Source: Prevotella sp. (lineage in GTDB: Bacteria > Bacteroidota > Bacteroidia > Bacteroidales > Bacteroidaceae). Taken from it: DNA of 6,063 nt. Every line of letters begins with the position of its first letter. The first letter of the stretch is position 1. Positions 5,783 through 6,063 of this stretch are shown in pieces. The stretch spans positions 1 through 6,063 of the forward strand of contig JAJQAR010000196.1 of NCBI GenBank assembly GCA_021203705.1, given 5' to 3'. The notes under the pieces were generated by a model, which saw nothing but the letters and a program-made list of their open reading frames with translations, did not search any database and was not told the DNA's origin. The translations under genes and the position numbers were made by a program.

Positions 5783-5990
5783 AGTATTGCTTGTGGCAGA
5801 GCGCACAGCTCCACTTTGTCTTTCACTTCGGCAAAGGAATTTTCCCATGGGTCTTGACTGGGGGAGAACACATATATCTTTATCGGATTATTTGTTTCCA
5901 TACCTTTGATGATTTTCACAATATCCCCTATTATATCCTCACGATAAATCACCAACATTCGCTTCTTCCCATTATCGAAATAACGAAATA
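5749..5990 (-). CDS. C-terminal fragment, probable partner (Mod-like) of the Res-type helicase
   Basis: This is the last 79 residues of a gene whose 5' part is lost at the contig edge. Coding continues upstream of the internal Met (5958) as FRYFDNGKKR, so the fragment should not be read as a complete 69-residue protein. The apparent in-frame stop at 5992-5994 lies in adapter sequence. Seen: MLVIYREDIIGDIV, then KIYVFSPSQDPWENSF and DKVELCALPQAILNIYRSI, ending KGK. No methyltransferase motifs (DPPY, FxGxG) fall in the visible part. The identification rests on position directly upstream of a Res-like gene, where Mod is normally found, and on a remembered resemblance to the tails of Bacteroidales type III adenine methyltransferases. 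It could equally be a separate accessory protein. Confidence 0.5.
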
Positions 5991-6063
5991 CTCACTCTAA
6001 TACACATCTGACGCTGCAGACTAAGAGGATAGACTAGATCTCGCTGGAAGACCTATAATAAAA
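5991..6063. other. Sequencing adapter (Nextera i5, index S503), not genomic
   Basis: Read on the plus strand, this matches the reverse complement of the Illumina Nextera i5 adapter. By my hand alignment the transposon mosaic end (5991-6009) matches at 16 of 19 bases. The read-1 linker (6010-6023) matches at 12 of 14. The index AGAGGATA (6024-6031) matches 8 of 8 to the complement of S503. The P5 portion (6032-6060) matches at 20 of 29. AAA follows, as in read-through past a fragment end. Scattered errors would explain why trimming missed it. Genomic sequence ends at about 5990. Confidence 0.95.

Noticed and set aside
5749..5958. Complete 69-residue small protein
   Set aside because: Plausible coding sequence continues upstream to 5990, and the stop that bounds it is in adapter sequence, so it is a gene fragment.

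Overview
The window reads as a short contig from a Bacteroidales bacterium (Bacteroides, Phocaeicola or Prevotella-like). The evidence is a DUF3575 and DUF3868 gene pair followed by a fimbrillin-type lipoprotein, aromatic-ended outer-membrane barrel sequence, AT-rich spacers with heptanucleotide repeats, and mostly weak Shine-Dalgarno signals. All genes lie on the minus strand, so biological order runs from high to low coordinates. The species cannot be fixed from sequence reading alone.

Region 1 (5749-5990) is the last 79 codons of a gene cut by the contig edge, probably the modification (Mod) subunit or another upstream partner of a type III-like restriction system. Region 2 (3214-5610) is a 798-residue superfamily 2 helicase with a C-terminal PD-(D/E)XK-like nuclease domain, resembling type III restriction (Res) subunits. 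Together they look like the end of a mod-res pair, with the two genes separated by 138 bp of repeats and a long hairpin. The Res gene is bracketed by related composite intergenic repeats, and its last codons and stop lie inside one of them.

Region 3 (298-2723 plus its leader up to about 3080) is a surface-fimbria locus: DUF3575 outer-membrane barrel, DUF3868/OmpA-like/TPR periplasmic protein, then a fimbrillin-like lipoprotein running off the left edge. The first two genes are 22 bp apart and clearly co-transcribed. The fimbrillin follows after 375 bp that contain competing hairpins. The leader of this locus is AT-rich and holds a C9 homopolymer, a stem-loop and a weak promoter candidate.

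The right end (5991-6063) is not genomic. It matches, with scattered errors, the reverse complement of an Illumina Nextera i5 adapter, including an exact 8-base match to index S503, followed by A residues. The apparent stop and short reading frame at that end are therefore artefacts. I found no CRISPR array, tRNA, rRNA or transposase.
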